Source: an uncultured Methanomassiliicoccales archaeon (GTDB lineage: Archaea; Thermoplasmatota; Thermoplasmata; SG8-5). From it: a DNA stretch of 6,891 nt. Location of the stretch: NCBI GenBank assembly GCA_938004075.1, contig CALKWP010000193.1, positions 1 through 6,891 of the forward strand, written 5' to 3'. The notes beneath the pieces are model-generated. The model was not told the DNA's origin. It made no database searches and was given only the letters and a program-made list of their open reading frames with translations. The first letter of the stretch is position 1, and every line of letters begins with the position of its first letter. Shown piece after piece: positions 5,515-6,891 of the stretch. The position numbers were made by a program, and so were the translations under genes.

Positions 5515-5936
5515 TCCATACGTTCCGAATGAGGAAGACCCTGATTCCTGGCCGGTCCTTTACTGAACGGCTATATAACTCGATGCCGGCTTTATTGGAG
5601 GATTTATCGGATCATATTCGTGGGAATAGTACGTTCCATCTGGATATAGAACCCGGGGATCGGACCAATTACAAGCTGTTCTTCGCAGAAGCGGACGATG
5701 GTTGGTATATTGTGAATGAACATACTGGATTATGCGTATTTGCTCGGGAACATGATGGATTATGCATATTTGCTCATGATTTAGATTGGTCACCGGATGC
5801 GATGGCTACCTGGTGTTCTGACGTTGGGGTACCCTCATGGAACACGTGTACATTACATGTTATTGCACAGATCTTAGAGGATTTAGCTAATGGGAAAATG
5901 GTTTGGTACGATTGGGAGAAAGCTACATGCGTGTAA
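5511..5936 (+). CDS. Hypothetical protein with tandem decapeptide duplication
   Basis: The protein has 141 residues. ATG 5511 overlaps the previous stop as ATGA; AGGAGG (5495-5500) gives a 10-base spacer. It has no recognised family. The central region contains two adjacent ten-residue units, EHTGLCVFAR (70-79) and EHDGLCIFAH (80-89), produced by a 30-base tandem duplication with 25 of 30 bases identical. Before it lies a beta-rich stretch (KLFFAEADDGWYIVN) and after it a tryptophan-rich helical part (LDWSPDAMATWCSDVG). Each repeat starts with EH and carries a cysteine, so a repeated metal or redox site is conceivable, but no partner residues are clear. Confidence 0.77.
   Translation: MIHTFRMRKTLIPGRSFTERLYNSMPALLEDLSDHIRGNSTFHLDIEPGDRTNYKLFFAEADDGWYIVNEHTGLCVFAREHDGLCIFAHDLDWSPDAMATWCSDVGVPSWNTCTLHVIAQILEDLANGKMVWYDWEKATCV
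5718..5777 (+). repeat. 30-bp in-frame tandem duplication
   Basis: Unit 1 is 5718-5747 and unit 2 is 5748-5777; both begin GAACAT and share GGATTATGC and TATTTGCTC. They differ at 5 of 30 positions and keep the reading frame, giving EHTGLCVFAR then EHDGLCIFAH. Three of the ten residues differ (T/D, V/I and R/H), so the duplication is not brand new. Confidence 0.93.
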
Positions 5937-6190
5937 TTGAATCTGTTCCACAGTCGGAAGTTATTGAGGCGCTCTGTCCTGGTGCCCTTGAGATCCGTTT
6001 GGATTATTCTAATGGTCCTTGTGTATTGTTTTTGGGTCCTGGTGATGACTTTAAGCGTGAGGTACCTTTGGAGCGGCTGATTTGCTCATGCGGCTTCGAG
6101 TTCATGGAGCCTGTTGGCTCCGTGTTACATCATTGTTTGAAATGTGGGAAGGAGATTCAACGTGCTCATCGAGATAGGATTCCTGGATAG
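5927..6190 (+). CDS. Zinc-ribbon phage protein, unknown function
   Basis: The protein has 87 residues. ATG 5927 follows GGGAGA (5914-5919) and overlaps the previous gene by 10 bases; an in-frame GTG at 5903 lacks a ribosome site and would lengthen that overlap. The C-terminal segment holds C53-x-C55-G, then H68, H69, C70-x2-C73-GK, a ribbon-like knuckle pair separated by about 14 residues. The N-terminal half is beta-rich (ALEIRLDYSNGPCVLFLGPG). The ICSCGFEF...HHCLKCGK pattern is typical of small phage zinc ribbons, which usually serve protein or nucleic-acid contacts. The specific role is unknown. Confidence 0.77.
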   Translation: MRVIESVPQSEVIEALCPGALEIRLDYSNGPCVLFLGPGDDFKREVPLERLICSCGFEFMEPVGSVLHHCLKCGKEIQRAHRDRIPG

Positions 6191-6422
6191 ACGTACTTTG
6201 GTACCTGTTGAGTTGCCTGACGATTTCGATGTATTGAATCAGTTTTTGAATCTGGTTTTGGGGAAAGATTATAAGTACCGGGAAGTACCTCCACGTGGTA
6301 GGTCATTTGTGTTGTTCGGTGTAGGTACCGTGAATAAGGCATTGACCAACGCTTATGGGTACACTGTCACCGGGGATGCGGTTGTGTTGAGCGCTGATTG
6401 GTGGCATAAGATTAGAGCGTAA
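6162..6422 (+). CDS. Hypothetical phage protein, last gene of the operon
   Basis: The protein has 86 residues. GTG 6162 is chosen over GTG 6144 because AAGGAG (6149-6154) sits 7 bases upstream of the former. It overlaps the previous gene by 29 bases. The sequence (LIEIGFLDRRTLVPVELPDDF, VLNQFLNLVLGKDYKYREV, SFVLFGVGTVNKALTNAYGYTVTG) suggests a small alpha/beta protein; there are no cysteines, membrane segments or known motifs. It ends with TAA 6420-6422, six bases before a strong terminator, which marks it as the final gene of the transcription unit. Confidence 0.75.
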   Translation: MLIEIGFLDRRTLVPVELPDDFDVLNQFLNLVLGKDYKYREVPPRGRSFVLFGVGTVNKALTNAYGYTVTGDAVVLSADWWHKIRA

Positions 6423-6428
6423 CGCCCT

Positions 6429-6463
6429 GGCCCAGATTCTTCGGAATCTGGGCCTTTTATTTT
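6429..6463 (+). terminator. Rho-independent terminator
   Basis: A perfect 11-bp stem pairs GGCCCAGATTC (6429-6439) with GAATCTGGGCC (6444-6454), capped by the stable loop TTCG (6440-6443), and is followed by TTTTATTTT (6455-6463). It lies 6 bases after the last stop codon and ends the long + strand transcription unit. Confidence 0.97.
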
Positions 6464-6501
6464 AACACGATTTTCGCGCAGAAACGTTTTAACACGAATT
6501 T
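6461..6501 (+). repeat. Direct repeat TTTAACACGA, two copies
   Basis: TTTAACACGA occurs at 6461-6470 and 6488-6497, a 27-base period. An inverted copy extended to 13 bases lies at 6799-6811 (AAATCGTGTTAAA, the exact reverse complement of 6461-6473). The three copies bracket the non-coding region, consistent with protein-binding sites such as those at an origin or operator; the binding protein is unknown. Confidence 0.7.
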
Positions 6502-6515
6502 GGAGCAAACCTGAC

Positions 6516-6536
6516 CGGAAAAACGGCCATTTTCCG
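6516..6536 (+). promoter_or_regulatory. Small inverted repeat (possible operator or hairpin)
   Basis: CGGAAAA (6516-6522) pairs with TTTTCCG (6530-6536) across a 7-base loop ACGGCCA. No T tract follows, so it is not a terminator. It could be a dyad binding site or a hairpin in the intergenic region. Function is unproven. Confidence 0.5.
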
Positions 6537-6592
6537 TATGTGACCTGTTTGGGACTGATAGACTGTCATTTTTTAACTGTTTCCCCTATTCC

Positions 6593-6660
6593 TATATATA
6601 AAAAATTAAGAATAATAATAATAATGCTTATCAATTTGGTTATTAGTATATTAGTAAATA
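6593..6660. other. AT-rich block with (AAT)5
   Basis: Only 8 of these 68 bases are G or C. The block contains TATATATA (6593-6600) and five AAT units (6611-6625). It would melt easily, as expected of a DNA unwinding element or a strong promoter region. No clean -35/-10 pair could be assigned inside it. Confidence 0.6.
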
Positions 6661-6677
6661 GGGAAATAGTTGACATT

Positions 6678-6772
6678 TGGTCACTTACGTTGAACGGAAA
6701 TGGGACAAAGTAGGTTAGGGCGGAATTTGTGTCACGTAACCCATTCCGGGAAAAGGCTTTAAGTGGTCACTT
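6678..6772 (+). repeat. Direct repeat TGGTCACTT ... TTGAAC
   Basis: TGGTCACTT occurs at 6678-6686 and 6764-6772, each followed within 6 bases by TTGAAC. A further GTCAC lies at 6731-6735 and the reverse complement GTGACC at 6540-6545. The spacing is irregular. These may be binding sites for one regulator or initiator protein. Confidence 0.45.
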
Positions 6773-6841
6773 TTGAACCAGTTGAAGGATTTGTACGTAA
6801 ATCGTGTTAAATATTTGATAATTTGATGTAAGAATCGACAT

Positions 6842-6866
6842 TTGCTGTACAATAATTGTACAGCAA
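6842..6866. promoter_or_regulatory. 25-bp perfect palindrome, likely operator
   Basis: Arms TTGCTGTACAAT (6842-6853) and ATTGTACAGCAA (6855-6866) are exact reverse complements around one central base (6854). This is the classic form of a site for a dimeric repressor. The left arm recurs at 6878-6889 in the spacer just after a consensus -35 hexamer, so a dimer bound there could block a rightward promoter whose -10 would lie beyond the window. The regulator is not encoded here. Confidence 0.75.
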
Positions 6867-6870
6867 GAAA

Positions 6871-6876
6871 TTGACA
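6871..6876 (+). promoter_or_regulatory. Candidate -35 hexamer TTGACA
   Basis: This is a perfect sigma70-type -35 sequence. With a 17-base spacer the -10 would start at 6894, outside the window, so the promoter cannot be confirmed. The first repeat unit has TCGACA at the matching place (6835-6840). Confidence 0.4.
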
Positions 6877-6891
6877 TTTGCTGTACAATTA

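Larger units (their letters stand above)
6464..6891. other. Non-coding intergenic region between operons
   Basis: I find no convincing gene on either strand in these roughly 430 bases: no substantial open frame with a ribosome site, and no tRNA-like cloverleaf. It holds the listed repeats, hairpin, AT-rich block and palindrome. It is best read as a control region or replication origin before the next operon. Confidence 0.65.
6837..6891 (+). repeat. 36-bp direct repeat unit, second copy cut by window end
   Basis: GACATTTGCTGTACAAT is present at 6837-6853 and 6873-6889, giving a 36-base period with the palindrome inside the unit. The second copy is cut by the window end at 6891. Repeats of this kind are typical of iterons or repeated operators and commonly break short-read assemblies. 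Confidence 0.8.

Noticed and set aside
6670..6700. Promoter at TTGACA 6670-6675
   Set aside because: The -35 is perfect but no acceptable -10 lies 15-19 bases downstream, so no promoter was annotated.
6837..6891. CRISPR array
   Set aside because: The 36-base period is a continuous tandem unit with no spacers of different sequence between copies.

Overview
The window looks like part of a tailed-phage (or prophage) genome, probably assembled from metagenomic or viral reads. The reasons are a packed run of 17 small same-strand genes (mostly 55-111 codons), start and stop codons that overlap by 4-29 bases almost throughout, strong Shine-Dalgarno sequences, no cellular housekeeping genes, and a few recognisable phage DNA-metabolism genes. 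The host cannot be told from the sequence. The first 45 bases are not biological: they are the end of the Illumina P7 oligo, an 8-base index and the TruSeq read-2 adapter. Phage sequence starts at base 46, inside a gene.

Bases 46-1555 form a GC-rich module: a gene cut off by the adapter, a 66-residue acidic protein, and four consecutive small cysteine-rich proteins at 495-662, 659-964, 957-1253 and 1250-1555. At least three of these have zinc-ribbon-like cysteine pairs. Two of their translation start regions share an exact 17-base repeat, which suggests cassette-like exchange of small genes.

Bases 1552-6422 continue the same apparent operon with clearly lower GC. In order they encode a short ParB-fold-like protein, a complete T7-type ATP-dependent DNA ligase, an 87-residue protein made of just the motif A to motif B core of a family A DNA polymerase, three unrecognised proteins, a RecB/Cas4-like PD-(D/E)XK exonuclease, and five more small proteins. 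One of these five has an internal decapeptide duplication and another has a zinc ribbon. Ligase, nuclease and polymerase remnant together suggest a replication/recombination module; the other genes are probably host-takeover or accessory genes.

The run ends at an excellent intrinsic terminator (6429-6463, 11-bp stem, TTCG loop, T tract). Bases 6464-6891 appear non-coding but are structured: TTTAACACGA repeats in both orientations, a small hairpin, a very AT-rich block with an (AAT)5 run, GGTCAC repeats, a 25-base perfect palindrome, and the start of a second 36-base repeat unit that includes a consensus -35 hexamer and is cut by the window end. This is best read as a regulatory region or replication origin upstream of the next operon.
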